Shown here piece by piece: positions 43,555 to 56,257 of a stretch of 64,000 nt of DNA. How positions within the stretch are numbered: the first letter of the stretch is position 1; each line of letters begins with the position of its first letter. The stretch is taken from the NCBI RefSeq assembly GCF_018294505.1, contig NC_057812.1, positions 58,879,012-58,943,011 of the forward strand, given 5' to 3'. A program made the translations under genes and the position numbers. The DNA comes from Triticum aestivum. Lineage: Eukaryota > Streptophyta > Magnoliopsida > Poales > Poaceae. Under the pieces are notes generated by a model. It searched no databases. It saw nothing but the letters and a program-made list of their open reading frames with translations, and was not told where the DNA came from.

Positions 43555-45344
43555 CCTTCACAGATGATTTGAGCATATATGGGCATATCTACTTGATGAA
43601 ACATAAGTCTGAAACATTTGAAAAGTTCAAAGAACTTCAGAGTGAAGTGGAGAATCATTGTGACAAGAAAATAAAGTTTCTACGATCTGATCGCAGAGAC
43701 AAATATTTGAGTTACGAGTTTGGTCTTCAATTCAAACAATGTGGAATAGTTTCACAAAATCGTACCACCTGGAACACCACAACATAATGGTGTGTCTGAA
43801 CGTCATAACCGTACTATTATTGGATATAGTGCAATCTATGATGTTCCTTACCGATTAACCACTATAGTTTTGGGGTTGTGCATTAGAGACAACTGCATTC
43901 ACGTTAAAAAGGGCACCATCTAAATCCGTTGAGACGACACCGTATGAACTGTGGTTTGGCAAGAAACCAAAGTTGTCATTTCTTAAAGTTTGGGGTTGCG
44001 ATGCTTATAAGAAAAAGTTTCATCCTGATAAGTTCAAACCCAAATCGGAGAAATGTGTTTTCATAGGATACCCAAATGAGACAGTTGGGTACACCTTCTA
44101 TCACAGATCCGAAGGCAAGACATTCATTGCTGAGAATGGATCCTTTCTAGAGAAGGAGTTTCTCTCGAAAGAAGTGAGTGGGAGGAAAGTAGAACTTGAT
44201 GAGGTAACTGTACCTGCTCCCTTATTGGAAAGTAGATCATCACAGAAATCTGTTTCTGTGACTCCTACACCAATTAGTGAGGAAGCTAATGATGATGATC
44301 ATGTAACTTCAGATCAAGTTACTACCGAACCTCGTAGGTCAACCAAAGTGAGACCCGCACCAGAGTGGTACGGTAATCCTGTTTTGGAGGTCATGTTAAT
44401 TGACCATGATGAACCTACGAACTATGAGGAAGCGATGATGAGCCCAGATTCCGCGAAATGGCTTGAGGCCATGAAATCTGAGATTGGATCCATGTATGAG
44501 AACAAAGTATGGACTTTGATTGACTTTCCCGATGATCGGTGAGTCATTAAGAATAAATGGATCTTCAAGAGGAAGACGTACGCTGATAGTAGTGTTACTA
44601 TCTACAAAGCTCGAATTGTCGCAAAGTGTTTTCGACAAGTTCAAGGTGTTGACTACGATGAGGCTTTCTCACTCGTATCGATGCTTAAAAGTCTGTCCGA
44701 ATCATGTTAGCAGTTGCCACATTTTATGAAATCTGGCAAATGGATGTCAAAATTGTATTCCTTCATGGATTTCTTAAAAAGAAGAGTTGTATATGATGCA
44801 ACCAGAAGGTTTTGTCGACCCTAAAGGTGCTAACAAAGTGTGCAAGCTCCAGCGATCCATCTATGGACTGGTGCAAGCATCTCGGAGTTGGAATATATGC
44901 TTTGATAAAGTGATCAAAGTATATGGTTTTATATAGACTTGCGGTGAAGCCTGTATTTACAAGAAAGTGAGTGGGAGCACTACAACATTTCTGATAAGTA
45001 TATGTGAATGAGATATTGTTGATCGGAAAGAATGTAGAATTTTCTGGAAAGCATAAAGGAGTATTTGAAAGGAGTTTTTCAAAGAAAGACCTTGATGAAG
45101 CTGCTTACACATTGAGCATCAAGATCTATAGAGATAGATCAAGACGCTTGATAAGTTATTTCAATGAGTACATAGCTTGACAAGATTTTGAGGTAGTTCA
45201 AAATGGAACAGTCAAAGAAGGAGTTCTTGCCTGTGTTGCAAGGTGTGAAGTTGAGTAAAGACTCAAAAGCCGAGCACAGCAGAAAATAGAAAGAGAATGA
45301 TAAGTTATTCCCTATGCCTCAGTCATAGGTTCTATAAAGTATGC
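43555..45344 (+). pseudogene. Angela-type integrase core and RT remnants
   Basis: The sequence continues the integrase interrupted at 31625: FTDDLSIYGHIYLM, then the second catalytic Asp in KFLRSDRR (RDK in place of the usual GGE). The linker (43973-44542) has FLKVWGCDAYKKKF and FIGYPNETVGYTFYH, and RT starts at WIFKRK. Stops and frameshifts are frequent. The remnant QMDVK...FLHG is the RT motif. It ends at the insertion of element B. Confidence 0.85.
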
Positions 45345-45550
45345 TGATACGTCTCCAACGTATTTATAATTTTTGATTGCTCCATGCTATATTATCTACT
45401 GTTTTGGACATTATTGGGCTTTATTATCCACTTTTATATTATTTTTGGGACTAACCTATTAACCGGAGGCCCAGCCCAGAATTGCTGGTTTTTTGCCTGT
45501 TTTAGGGTTTTGGAAGAAAAGGAATATCAAACGGAGTCCAAACGGAATGA
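45345..45550 (+). repeat. 5' LTR of element B, first part
   Basis: It starts TGATACGTCTCCAACGTATT. The last bases, AATGA (45546-45550), are the target duplication of copia C, repeated at 53526-53530 where the LTR resumes. Confidence 0.9.
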
Positions 45551-46970
45551 TGTTAGGGTCTACGGTAGGGTGCATCGACTTCAAATTAAAATTTCCTACA
45601 CGCAGAACAACCAAGAACATGCTATGGGAGATGGATCACAGTTCATTACCACTAGACGCGTAGTGCCGTGCAACGGAAGTTGGGTCAGCGCGTCCGCGTG
45701 GATCGTCTCCTCGTACGATCTCCCTCGTACAACCGATGGTCGGTTCCCACGTACAGGTTCGCCAAAGCGACGCAAGTGCGCCGCCTCTAACGGTATCCAC
45801 GCGTGCAGGAGGAACATCGTGCGGCGGACTGCTAGGTCCGATCACACAACCGGCGGCGAGTGGAGGTGTCTATTCGCAACACATGCAAACCCTAGTGACA
45901 GCACCGAAGCGATCAGCCCCATGAGTGTGCCGCACCTCCACTATATATATAGGCGTCCGTCACGGGCTCAACACTTGGGCCTCACACGGACCCTAAAGCC
46001 CATAAGTCTGCTCGGCCATAATTCGAATATAGTTCGAATCACATCCGACCAGTGTCCTCAGATCCGACCTCGTAGGTTCCTTCCCTTAAGCGCGCGACCC
46101 CTTAGGTTCAAGTCGTCTTGGTCGCAGTTCGGATGACCTCCGAACTGCACGGTTGGTAGCAGCCTCTAGCAAGGCATGCCGAACACCAAGCAGACTATGA
46201 AGCTGGTTAGCGAACCTGTACATCACACTTCCATTCCTTTTGCCACACGATATATGTTGTCGAGCTCAAGGCGAGTCTGTCATCCTTGTGCTAGCCCGAC
46301 CTCTTTCTCGTTCCAGTCATGCCGACCACAAACCGGATTATCTCATAATCCTTATCGCATGGCCATGCTTATCCTGGTCGGATCACACGAGGTGCCCAGA
46401 GTATATCTCTCCTGATCGGAGGGGCAAATCCCATCTTGCTCGACCACGTCTCGCAGCATGGTTCTGGACAAACCCGAAACCTACCTTTATAACTACCCAG
46501 TTACGGAGTAGCGTTTGGTCGGCCCAAAGCAAGTCTGTCACCATCCCTAGTACATGTGTCAGCTCAGGTCTTAGGACATAGAACATATGTTGTACTAGAG
46601 ACTCACAGATGACATATTGCTGCATCTCATAGTTGGGTCTGTCCGACTCGGACCTTATCTCGACTCGGATCCGACTACGTCGAATCCAACCAGATCCTTC
46701 CAAGTCCAAATTATCCGGTTAGCATCCAATGCTCCATGGCTAGTGAGACCAAGCCATCGACTGTGTCATATGCTAGTCTAGTTGGCTAAGCGTCCACACA
46801 GCCCTTTCGACTAGGGACCTTTTAGCACAGTCATCATACAATGCATAGTCCCACAAACAAGTCACGTACTTGCTGATACACATCATTGATAATGTCCAAG
46901 GACTATCTTTATTCATAAACACATAGGAAATATCATCATACATGATTGCCTCTAGGGCATATCTCCAACA
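45551..46970 (-). repeat. 3' LTR of copia C
   Basis: 1420 bp; on the plus strand it starts TGTTAGGGTCTACGGTAGGG and ends ATCTCCAACA. A CTATATATATAG TATA-like tract lies near 45940-45951. Confidence 0.92.
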
Positions 46971-46986
46971 GTCTCCCACTTGCACT
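46971..46986 (-). promoter_or_regulatory. Polypurine tract of copia C
   Basis: The reverse complement reads TGCAAGTGGGAGAC directly before the 3' LTR, the usual AGTGGGAG type for this group. Confidence 0.75.
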
Positions 46987-46990
46987 AGAG

Positions 46991-49900
46991 TCAATCAAAT
47001 AGACATCGAATGCCCATAGCTCTAACGTGCCCCTCATGCTTGGGTTGTGGAAGCGGCTTAGTCAACGGATCCGCAACATTTGCATCCGTGTGAATTTTGC
47101 ATAACTCTACATCACCACTCTTTACGATCATTCGTATCAGGTGATATTTCCGATCTATGTGTCTGACCTTGTGGTGATTCCTCGGCTCCTTGGCTTGTGC
47201 GATGGCACCAGAATTATCACAATAAAGGTCCAACGGTTTTACCGAGGCTGGGAAAATACCAAGATCATCCAGAAAGTTCCGGATCCAAACACCTTCCTTT
47301 GCAGGTTCACAAGCCGCAATGTATTCCGCTTTTGTAGTAGAATCGGCCACCGTATCTTGCTTGGAACTCATCCAGCTCACTGCTCCTCCGTTCATGACAT
47401 ACACGAATCCGGACTGTGATCGACAATCATCTCTGTCGGTTTGGAAACTAGCATCGGCGTAACCCCTTACGACGAGCTCTTCCTCACCTCCATAAACTAG
47501 GAACATCTCTTTAGTCCTTTTCAGGTACTTCAAAATAGCCTTTACCGCTGCCCAGTGACTCTCACCTGGGTTGGCCTGGTATCTACTTGTTAGGCTTATT
47601 GCAAAAGCAACATCGGGCCGCGTACATATCATGGCATACATGATGGATCCGATTGCCGAGGCATATGGAATCGTACTCATCCTGCTTCGCTCATCAGATG
47701 TCGAAGGACTCCGAGTCTCGCTTAGCCTTATACCATGTGAGAGTGGCAAGAACCCCTTCTTTGCCTCACTCATGTTGAACCGCTTCAACACTTTATCTAT
47801 GTACGTGCTATGGCTTAAGCTGAGCAGCCTCCTTGATCTATCTCTATAGATCTTAATGCCTAAAATGTACATGGCCTCACCAAGGTCCTTCATCGAAAAC
47901 TTGCCATTCAATGACTCCTTGACCGAGTTCAGCATCGAAATATCATTTCTGATCAGTAGTATGTCATCTACATACAAGATCAAAAACACTATCGAGCTCC
48001 CACTTAACTTCTTGTATAAACAAGAGTCCTCTTCGCTTTTGATGAAGCCGAAACCAGTGACGACCTCATCAAAACGAATGTTCCAGCTCCGAGATACTTG
48101 CCTCAACCCATAAATGGATCTCTTGAGCATGCATACCTTACTAGTGCTAGTCGGATCGACAAAACCCTCGGGCTGTATCATATACACGTCCTCGGTTAAA
48201 TTTCCATGAAGGGAAGCAGTCTTGACATCCATCTGCCATATCTCATAATCGAAATATGCAGCTATAGCTAGTACGATCCTCACCGACTTCAGCATCACTA
48301 CCGGCGAGTAAGTCTCTTCGTAGTCAATTCCTTGAACTTGTCCATAACCCTTAGCGACAAGCTGAGCTTTGTGGATCTGAACATTTCCATCCACATCGGT
48401 TTTCTTCTTAAAGACCCATTTGCAACCAATGGCTGTTACGCCAGGCGGCGGATCAACCAAGTCCCAAACTTGATTCTCATCCATGGACTTTAACTCGGAT
48501 CTCATGGCCTCCAGCCATGCCTCGGAATCTGGGCTCACCATCGCTTCCGCATATGTGGCCGGCACGTCGTTTTCTAGCAACAATACATCGCACACTCTGC
48601 GCAATCTTTCTGACCTCCGTTGTTCCGGTGTCGCTTCCTCTACGGGTTCCCTGACTGACTCTGGTATGATCTCTTCACCAGCCGAGCCGTCCCCGAGTGG
48701 TCCTCGAACTTCTTCGAGTCGGACCGTCCTCCCACTGGCCTCCCGACTAAGAAACTCTTTCTCAAGGAAAACCCCGTTCTGAGCAACAAACACCTTGTTC
48801 TCTTCCCGGTTGTAGAAGTTATATCCCAAGGTTTCCCTCGGATATCCCACGAATATGCATTTATCCGACTTGGGTGTAAGCTTGTCTGACATAAGTTTCT
48901 TGACAAATGCTTCGCAACCCCAAATCTTTAGAAAAGACAAACTGGGACTCTTCCCGGTCCACATCTCATGTGGTGTCTTGTCTACGGATTTTGATGGTAC
49001 CCTGTTAAGTGTGAAAGCTGCAGTTTCTAGAGCGTATCCCCAGAATGACAAGGGTAAATCCGACTTGCTCATCATAGATCGAACCATGTCCAACAAGGTG
49101 CGATTCCTTCGTTCTGATACACCATTTCTCTGTGGCGTACCCGTAGGTGTGAGCTGAGGTACTATACCTCTGCTTTTCAGATGACCATCAAACTCCTGGC
49201 TCATGTACTCACCTCCACGATCAGATCATAGAAGTTTTATAGTCTTGCCGAGCTGATTCTCCACCTCGTTTTGAAACTCTTTAAACTTTTCAAAAGTCTC
49301 TGACTTGTGCCTCATCAAATAGATATATCCATATCTACTCAAGTCATTGCTAAAAGTCATGAAGTACTGATAGCCACCTCTGGCAGTTGTGCTCATTGGT
49401 CCACACACATCACTGTGTATCAGTTCCAACAGCTCGGATGCCCTCTCGCAACTCTTTGTGAAAGGAGACTTAGTCATCTTGTCGAGCAAGCATGATTCGC
49501 ATGTCTCGAACGACCCAAAGTAGGTCGAAGTTAGGAGTCCACCATCATGGAGCTTCTTCATGCGTTTCAGACTAATGTGTCCAAGCCGGCAATGCCAGAA
49601 GTATGTCGGATTTATCTCATTGGGTTTATGCCTCTTGACATTCACGTTATAGACCGGTTCCTGTTCTAGATTCAATATAAATAACCCATCAACAATGGGT
49701 GCATACCTGTGGAACATACCATTCAAATAAATCGAACAACCATTGTCCTTTAAATTGAATTCATAACCCTGACTCATCAAGCTTGAGGCAGAAATAATGT
49801 TCCGACTAAGTGCAGGAATGTAATAACAATTATTCAATTCCAAAATAAATCCAGAAGGAAGCTGGAGCTGCATCGTGCCGACCTCCAACGCAGCAACTGT

Positions 49901-50374
49901 TGCTTTGTTGCCGACCCTGATGTCAAGATCCCCTTGTGCCACACGCCTAGTTCTTACCAGCCCCTGCATCGAGTTGCAAATATGAACAACCGATCCGGTA
50001 TCCAATACCCAAGAGCTACTAGGTATGTCAGCAAGGTAAATGTCTATAACATATGTAACAAGTGTACCTTTGCCTGAAGTAGCATTCCCGGCCTTCTTGC
50101 CATGATCTGCAAGCCACTTGCTACAGTTCCTCTTCCAGTGACCAGTTTCCTTGCAATGATAGCAAATGGTCTTTGAGTCCGGTCCAGACTTCGGCGCAGC
50201 GGCGGAGGTTACCATCTTCGTGCCCTTTGCCTTAGCCTTCTTCTTAGACCAACTCTTCTTGAACTTAGCCGATTTCTGCACCATCAACACTTGATGCGTG
50301 CCTTTCTTAATATCCTGCTCTGCCACTTTGAGCATCCCATGCAATTCAGTGAGCTTCTTATCCATGCCATGCAT
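46991..50374 (-). pseudogene. Copia C pol (protease to RNase H), one in-frame stop
   Basis: The frame from 50374 holds the gag zinc knuckle CYHCKETGHWKRNC, protease VLDTGSVVHIC, and integrase YFWHCRLGHISLKRM, CESCLLDKM and HSDVCGPM. A TGA at 49226-49228 falls just before SDRGGEY, where an arginine codon is usual; CGA to TGA fits CpG decay. The same frame continues from 49225 to 46991 with RNGVSERRNR (catalytic E), RT GCKWVFKKK, WQMDVKTASLHG and ILYVDDILLI, then RNase H YADASFQ and STTKAEYIA, ending near GIRCLFD. All domains are recognisable. Confidence 0.9.
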
Positions 50375-50910
50375 ATGATAGTTTGAGATGAACGTCTCAT
50401 AGCTGGGCGGAAGAGAACCCAGAACTGCATCATAGCCAGCTCATCCAAGAGCGGGAAGCCCAACCGATCCAAAGCTTGCACATATCCGATCATCTTGATC
50501 ACATGTGGGCTCAGTGGATCACCTTCCTTCAGCTTACAATCCATCAAGGATCGCCAGACGTTGAACCTTTCGGTCCTAGCCTGCACCTGAAACATGCTCT
50601 TGAGACTCTCGATCATATCGAAAGCCCCAACGTCTTCGAAATGCTGCTACAAATTGGGCTCCATACAAGCCAACATGAGGCAGCTGATCTCGTTTGATTC
50701 ATCAACGAGTTTCTGGTAGGCATTCTTGGTTGTGGTACTAGCATTATCGACAGGTTCCTCTGGAAGCGGATCCTCTAGAACATGTTCCTTTTTATCATGC
50801 TTGAGAACAATTCTCAAATTTCTATACCAGGTAGTAAAGTTTGTTCCATTCAGTTTATCCTTTTCCAGAATTGATTTCAATGCAAAGTTGGGTTGAGCAG
50901 GAGGTGCCAT
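50375..50910 (-). pseudogene. Copia C gag, broken
   Basis: It starts at ATG 50910 (MAPPAQPNFALKSILEKD, then LNGTNFTTWYRNLRIVL). A TAG at 50647-50649 stops the frame. The same frame then continues (FEDVGAFDMIESLKSMFQ) to about 50425, where a frameshift leads into the pol frame. This is typical gag of the BARE/Angela group. Confidence 0.85.
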
Positions 50911-52081
50911 TGATCTACAACAGGAAAATATGCAATCACTAAGCAATGTGTTTATGTAGAGTAATTCTAGCCTTAAACAGAAATACTCCCACTGAAGTCA
51001 GCATCCCTCCGCAAACTCTCAGTGATTCAGGATCCGACTAGCACATGCGACTAGTGAGCTTTAGCATCACTGCTAGACAACATGCTTATCCGGTAAGCAA
51101 CTCCTTGCTAATCGTATCTCTATAAGACTCCTGTCGGTCGGGTAGGTATCTCATACCCGGCTCCCGACCTCTTTTGCCACAAGGCCCAAAACTATTTTGA
51201 TAGCCTTGTCAAGTCAACCTAATGCAGTGCATGTCTGTGTCCGACACGAACCCTTCAGTTCAAGGACACCTAGCAGCACCCCAATTTTATGAGCCCACTA
51301 CTAGACGTACTTGACGTGTGAAGGTGCAACATCGGGGATGGAAATTCGCTTGATATTCATGAGGGATCTTTCTACCATTCTAACATGCATAGAAAACAAG
51401 GAAGCATAACAATCACAAATAAACACATATTGTGAAATAGTATGGCTCTTTCATGGATGTTCTTCCAGGTTGGCTCCGACTCCGATGACCATCTAGGAAC
51501 TCCATCTTGTTTGTCACGCCAGGACGCCAAGCCACCAACCTGATCTCTATTATCCAACTACTACATCTAGTAATGAATTTTACATAGAGTCACAAGTCGA
51601 CACGCAGGTCATTATACAATATAATGACAACACTTTGGCTCCCGCCGGCTGACAAACATGACATGCAGGTCATGTATAATTTACACACATGCATCACATA
51701 CACATGAGCCATACTATTCACATCAAACCCTGCAAAATAAAGTTATGCATAGAATCACATTCTACCGGTTTGAGTGATCATGTACAAAATACAAGGCGCT
51801 ATGCACACGGCGGTCCCAATCAACAGAAAACAGAAAACATAGCCACAGCGGTCCCGATTCGGATTTACGTTTCACTGTTAACCCCGATGGCGGATAACCG
51901 ACCGGTAGGGGTAGATCGTGTCACGACCTCATCGACCCAATCAACAGAAAACATAGCCACAACGATCCCCATGTGCAGTTGATCTCATCAACCGTGCACA
52001 CAGCCAATCTTATCAATGCCAACAGATCTCATCTATTGCCTCCACATATCTAATATGCATATGATCTGAATCCAAATCCTA
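50911..52081 (-). other. Leader region of copia C
   Basis: Untranslated leader between the primer site and gag. No ORF or nested element is recognised. Confidence 0.6.
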
Positions 52082-52101
52082 TAGCAGAGGCTCTGATACC
52101 A
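52082..52101 (-). promoter_or_regulatory. Primer binding site of copia C
   Basis: The reverse complement reads TGGTATCAGAGCCTCTGCTA, an initiator tRNA-Met site, one base from the 5' LTR. Confidence 0.9.
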
Positions 52102-52102
52102 C

Positions 52103-53525
52103 TGTTAGGGTCTACGGTGGGGTGCCTCGACTGCAAATTAAAATTTCCTACACGCAGAACAACAAAGAACATGCTACGGGAGATGGATCATAGTTCGTTA
52201 CCACTAGACGCGCAGTGCTGTGCAGCGGAAGTTGGGTCAACGCGTCTGCGTGGATCGTCTCCTCCTTGTTTGATCTCCCTCGTACAAACGGTGGTCAGTT
52301 CCCACGTACAGGTTCGCCGGAGCGGCGCAAGTGCACCGCCTCTAATGGTATCTGTGCGTGCAGGAGGAACGTCGTGCAGTGGACTGCTAGATCCGATCAC
52401 ACAAACGGCGGCGAGTGGAGGTGTCTATTCGCAACACATGCAAACCCTAGTGACAGTGCCGAAGCGATCATCCCCATGAGTGTGCCGCACCTCCACTATA
52501 TATATAGGCGTCCGTCACGGGCTCAACACTTGGGCCTCGCACGGACCCTAAAGCCCATAAGTCTACTTGGCCATAATGCGAATACAGTTCGGATCACATC
52601 CGACCAGTGTCCTCGGATCCGACCTCGTAGGTTCCTTCCTTAAGCGCGCGACCCCTTAGGTTCAAGTCGGCTTGGTCGCAGTTCGGATCACCTCTGAACT
52701 GCACGGTTGGTAGCAGCCTCTAGCAAGGCATGCCGAACACCAAGCAGACTATGAAGCTGGTTAGCGAACCTGTACATCACACTTCCATTCCTTTTGCCAC
52801 ACGATATATGTTGTCGAGCTCAAGGCGAGTCTGTCATCCTTGTGCTAGCCCAACCTCTTTCTCGTTCCAGTAATGCCGACCACAAACCAGATTATCTCAT
52901 AATCCTTGTCGCATGGCCATGGTTATCTTGGTCGGATCACACGAGGGGCCCAGAGTATATCTCTCCTGATCGGAGGGGCAAATCCCATCTTGCTCGACCA
53001 CGTCTCGCAGCATGGTTCTGGACAAACCCGAAACCTACCTTTATAACTACCCAGTTACGGAGTAGCGTTTGGTCGGCCCAAAGCAAGTCTGTCACCATCC
53101 CGAGTACATGCGCCAGCTCAGGTCTTAGGACATTGAACATATGTTGTACTAGAGACTCACATATGACATATCCCTGCGTCTCATAGTTGGGTTTGTCCGA
53201 CTCGGACCTTATCTCGACTCTGGATCCGACTACGTGGAATCCGACCAGATCCTTCCAAGTCCATATTATACGGTTAGCATCCAATGGTCCATGGCTAGTA
53301 AGACCAAGCCATCGACCATGTCATATGCTAGTATAGTTGGCTGCGCGTCCACACATCCCTTTCGACTAGGGACCTTTTAGGACAATCATCATACAATGCA
53401 TAGTCCCACAAACAAGTCACGTACTTGCTAATACACATAATTGATAATGTCCAAGGACTATATTTATTCAGAAACACATAGGAAATATCATCATACATGA
53501 TTGCCTCTAGGGCATATCTCCAACA
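52103..53525 (-). repeat. 5' LTR of copia C
   Basis: 1423 bp, with the same ends as the 3' LTR. Differences from it are many in the first 200 bp. Confidence 0.92.
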
Positions 53526-53530
53526 AATGA

Positions 53531-54909
53531 AACCTTCGGGAACGTGATTTTCTCGATGAACAAGACCCAAGAGACTTGGACCCTACGTCAAGACACGAAA
53601 GAGGAGGCCACGAGGTAGGGGGTGCGCCTACCCCCCAGGCGCGTCCTCCACCCTCGTGGGCCCCCTGTTGCTCCACCGACGTACTCCTTCCTTCTATATA
53701 TACCTACGTACCCCCAAACGATCAGATACGGAGCTAAAACCCTAATTCCACCGCCTTAACTTTCTGTATCCACGAGATCCCTTCTTGGGGCCTGTTCCGG
53801 AGCTCCACCGGAGGGGGCATCGATCACGGAGGGATTCTACATCAACACCATAGCCCCTCCGATGAAGTGTGAGTAGTTCACCTCAGACCTACGGGTCCAT
53901 AGTTAGTAGATAGATGGCTTCTTCTCTCTTTTTGGATCTCAATACAATGTTCTCCCCCTCTCTTGTGGAGATCTATTCGATGTAATCTTCTTTTTGCGGT
54001 GTGTTTGTTGAGACCGATGAATTGTGGGTTTATGATCTGGTCTATCTATGAACAATATTTGAATCTTCTCTGAATTATTTTATGTATGATTGGTTATCTT
54101 TGCAAGTCTCTTCGAATTATCAGTTTGGTTTGGCCTACTAGATTGATCTTTCTTGCAATGGGAGAAGTGCTTAGCTTTGGGTTCAATCTTGCGGTGTCCT
54201 TTCCCAGTGACAGTAGGAGCAGTAAGGCACGTATTGTATTGTTGCCATCAAGGATAACAAGATGGGGTTTTCATCATATGGCATGAGTTTATCCATCTAC
54301 ATCATGTCATCTTGCTTAAGGTGTTACTCTGTTTTCATTAACTTAATACTCTAGATGCATGCTGGATAGCGGTCGATGAGTGGAGTAATAGTAGTAGATG
54401 AAGGCAGGAGTCGGTCTACTTGTCTCGGACATGATGCCTATATACATGATCATAACTAGATATTCTCATAACTATGCTCAATTCTGTCAATTGCTCAACA
54501 GTAATTTGTTCACCCACCGTAGAATACTTATGCTCTCGAGAGAAGCCACTAGTGAAACCTATGCCCCCCGGGTCTATCTTCATCATATTAATCTCCTACT
54601 ACTTAGTTATTTCCTTTGCTTTTTCCTTTGCTTTTATTTTACTTTGCATGTTTATCACAAAATACCAAAAATATTATCTTATCATATCTATCAGATCTCA
54701 CTCTCGTAAGTGGCCGTGTAGGGATTGACAACCCCTTATCGCGTTGGTTGCGAGGATTTATTTGTTTTGTGCAGGTGCGAGGGACTCACGCGTAGCCTCC
54801 TACTGGATTGATACCTTGGTTCTCAAAAAATGAGGGAAATACTTACGCTACTTTGCTGCATCATCCCTTCCTCTTCGGGGAAAACCAACGCAGTGCCCAA
54901 GAGGTAGCA
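53531..54909 (+). repeat. 5' LTR of element B, second part
   Basis: It resumes AACCTTCGGGAACGTGATTT. A TATA box CTATATATACC is near 53694, followed by the transcript leader. It ends GAGGTAGCA. The small open frames here have no domain. Confidence 0.88.
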
Positions 54910-54920
54910 GGAAGGATTTC

Positions 54921-54938
54921 TGGCGCCGTTGCCGGGGA
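54921..54938 (+). promoter_or_regulatory. Primer binding site, tRNA-Asp type (element B)
   Basis: TGGCGCCGTTGCCGGGGA, 11 bp after the LTR end, is identical to the site in element A. Confidence 0.88.
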
Positions 54939-55149
54939 GGTCTACGCAAAAGTCAATATCCAAGTACCCACACATACCCTTATCTCCCGCATTACATTAT
55001 TTGCCATTTGCCTCTCGTTTTCCTCTCCCCCACTCCACCCTTGCCGTTTTATTCTCCCTCTCTCTCTATCCTGCATCTCTTTCTCTATTTGCCTCTTTTT
55101 GTCCGCTTGCTTTTTGTTTGCTTGTGTGTTAGTTTGCTTGCTTGCCACT

Positions 55150-56257
55150 ATGGCTCTACCTAAATTTGGTGATCTTCACCTTAAAAGGTTAGAAGAGATC
55201 GAAAGCAATGTCAGTAGTTTTATGGTTTTGCAATTTGAACATAATAGTTTCTTCAGAAACGAGCTTAAGGAACATAAAAGTTTTATGAGTTTTATGAATA
55301 AAGAGCTTGATGATATGTCTAAAGAATTCGATGGTTTAAGATCCCAGATTGCTCGTCTTGAGAAATTGACTACTGAAATTTCGGATAGGCAGGCTACCTT
55401 AGTTAATAGGATGGCCGCTAAACCGGATTGCTATGAAAATAAAGATGAAGATCTAAAAGTTATTGATGTGTCCCCTATTAAATCTTTGTTTTGTAATACG
55501 AATCTTGATAATGATGGGACTTAATATGATCCACCTTTAACTAGGAGGCGTTCCAAGAATTTGGAACTTTTTGATCTTGATGCTAAAATTGATAAAAGTG
55601 GGATTGAAGAAATTGAAACCCTAGATGTTGCTAAACCCACTATTATGGATTTCAAGGAATTTAACTATGAAAATTGCTCTTTGATTAATTGTATTTCCTT
55701 GTGGCAATCCATGCTAAATTCTCCTCACGCTTATAGTCAAAATAAAGCATTTACTAAACAGATCGTTGATGCCTTGATGCAATCTTATGAAGAAAAACTT
55801 GAATTGGAAGTTTCTATCCCTAGAAAACTTTATGATGAGTGGGAACCAACTATTAAAATTAAAATTAAAGATCATGAATGCTATGCTTTATGTGACTTGG
55901 GTGCTAATGTTTCCACGATTCCAAAGACTTTGTGTGATTTGTTAGGTTTCCGTGATTTTGATGATTGCTCTCTAAACTTGCACCTTGCGGATTCCACTGT
56001 TAAGAAACCTATGGGAAGAATTAATGATGTTCTTATTGTTGCAAATAGGAATTATGTGCCCGTAGATTTTATTGTTCTTGACATAGATTGCAATCCTTCA
56101 TGTCCTATTATTCTTGGTAGACCTTTCCTTAGAATGATTGGTGCAATTATTGATATGAAGGAAGGAAATATTAGATTCCAATTTCCATTAAGGAAAGGCA
56201 TGGAACACTCTCCTAGAGACAAAATTAAATTACCTTATGAATCTATTATGAGAGCCA
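55150..56257 (+). pseudogene. Element B gag-like coiled coil plus retroviral-type protease
   Basis: From ATG 55150 (MALPKFGDLHLKRLEEI...) a helical, heptad-rich stretch covers about residues 10-90. A TAA at 55522-55524 breaks the frame, which continues unchanged (PPLTRRRSKNLELFDL...). The protease region has CDLGANVSTIPKTL (55891 onward; D-L-G-A in place of D-S-G-A) and PIILGRPFLRMIGAIID. It is the aspartic-protease fold of gypsy elements. Element D cuts the frame at 56258. It resumes at 63333 and stops at TAG 63365-63367. Confidence 0.8.

Larger units (their letters stand above)
25432..45344 (+). mobile_element. BARE1/Angela/WIS-type copia, 3' end beyond window
   Basis: The 5' LTR is 25432-28856 including a nested solo LTR, followed by a primer site and decayed gag, protease and integrase (30100-31620). 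It is then split by element A (31626-43554), resumes at 43555 with integrase and reverse transcriptase remnants, and is split again at 45345 by element B, with the rest outside the window. LTR features (start TGAAGGAAATATG, end CCCCAACA, length about 1.7 kb after removing the insert) fit this superfamily. Many stops show that it is old and inactive. Confidence 0.88.
45551..53525 (-). mobile_element. Copia element C, minus strand, near-complete
   Basis: The LTRs, 45551-46970 and 52103-53525, flank gag-pol on the minus strand, with target duplication AATGA on both sides. On its coding strand the LTR starts TGTTGGAGATATGCCCTAGA, close to BARE1/Angela LTRs. Gag and pol are each broken (see those entries). 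The LTR pair differs at roughly one base in ten to twenty over the parts compared, so the insertion is older than the 118-bp-LTR copia. Confidence 0.93.

Noticed and set aside
45384..46709. Several 100-250-residue frames around 45.4-46.7 kb and 52.1-53.3 kb
   Set aside because: They fall in the two LTRs of copia C and appear in both copies; LTRs do not normally code.
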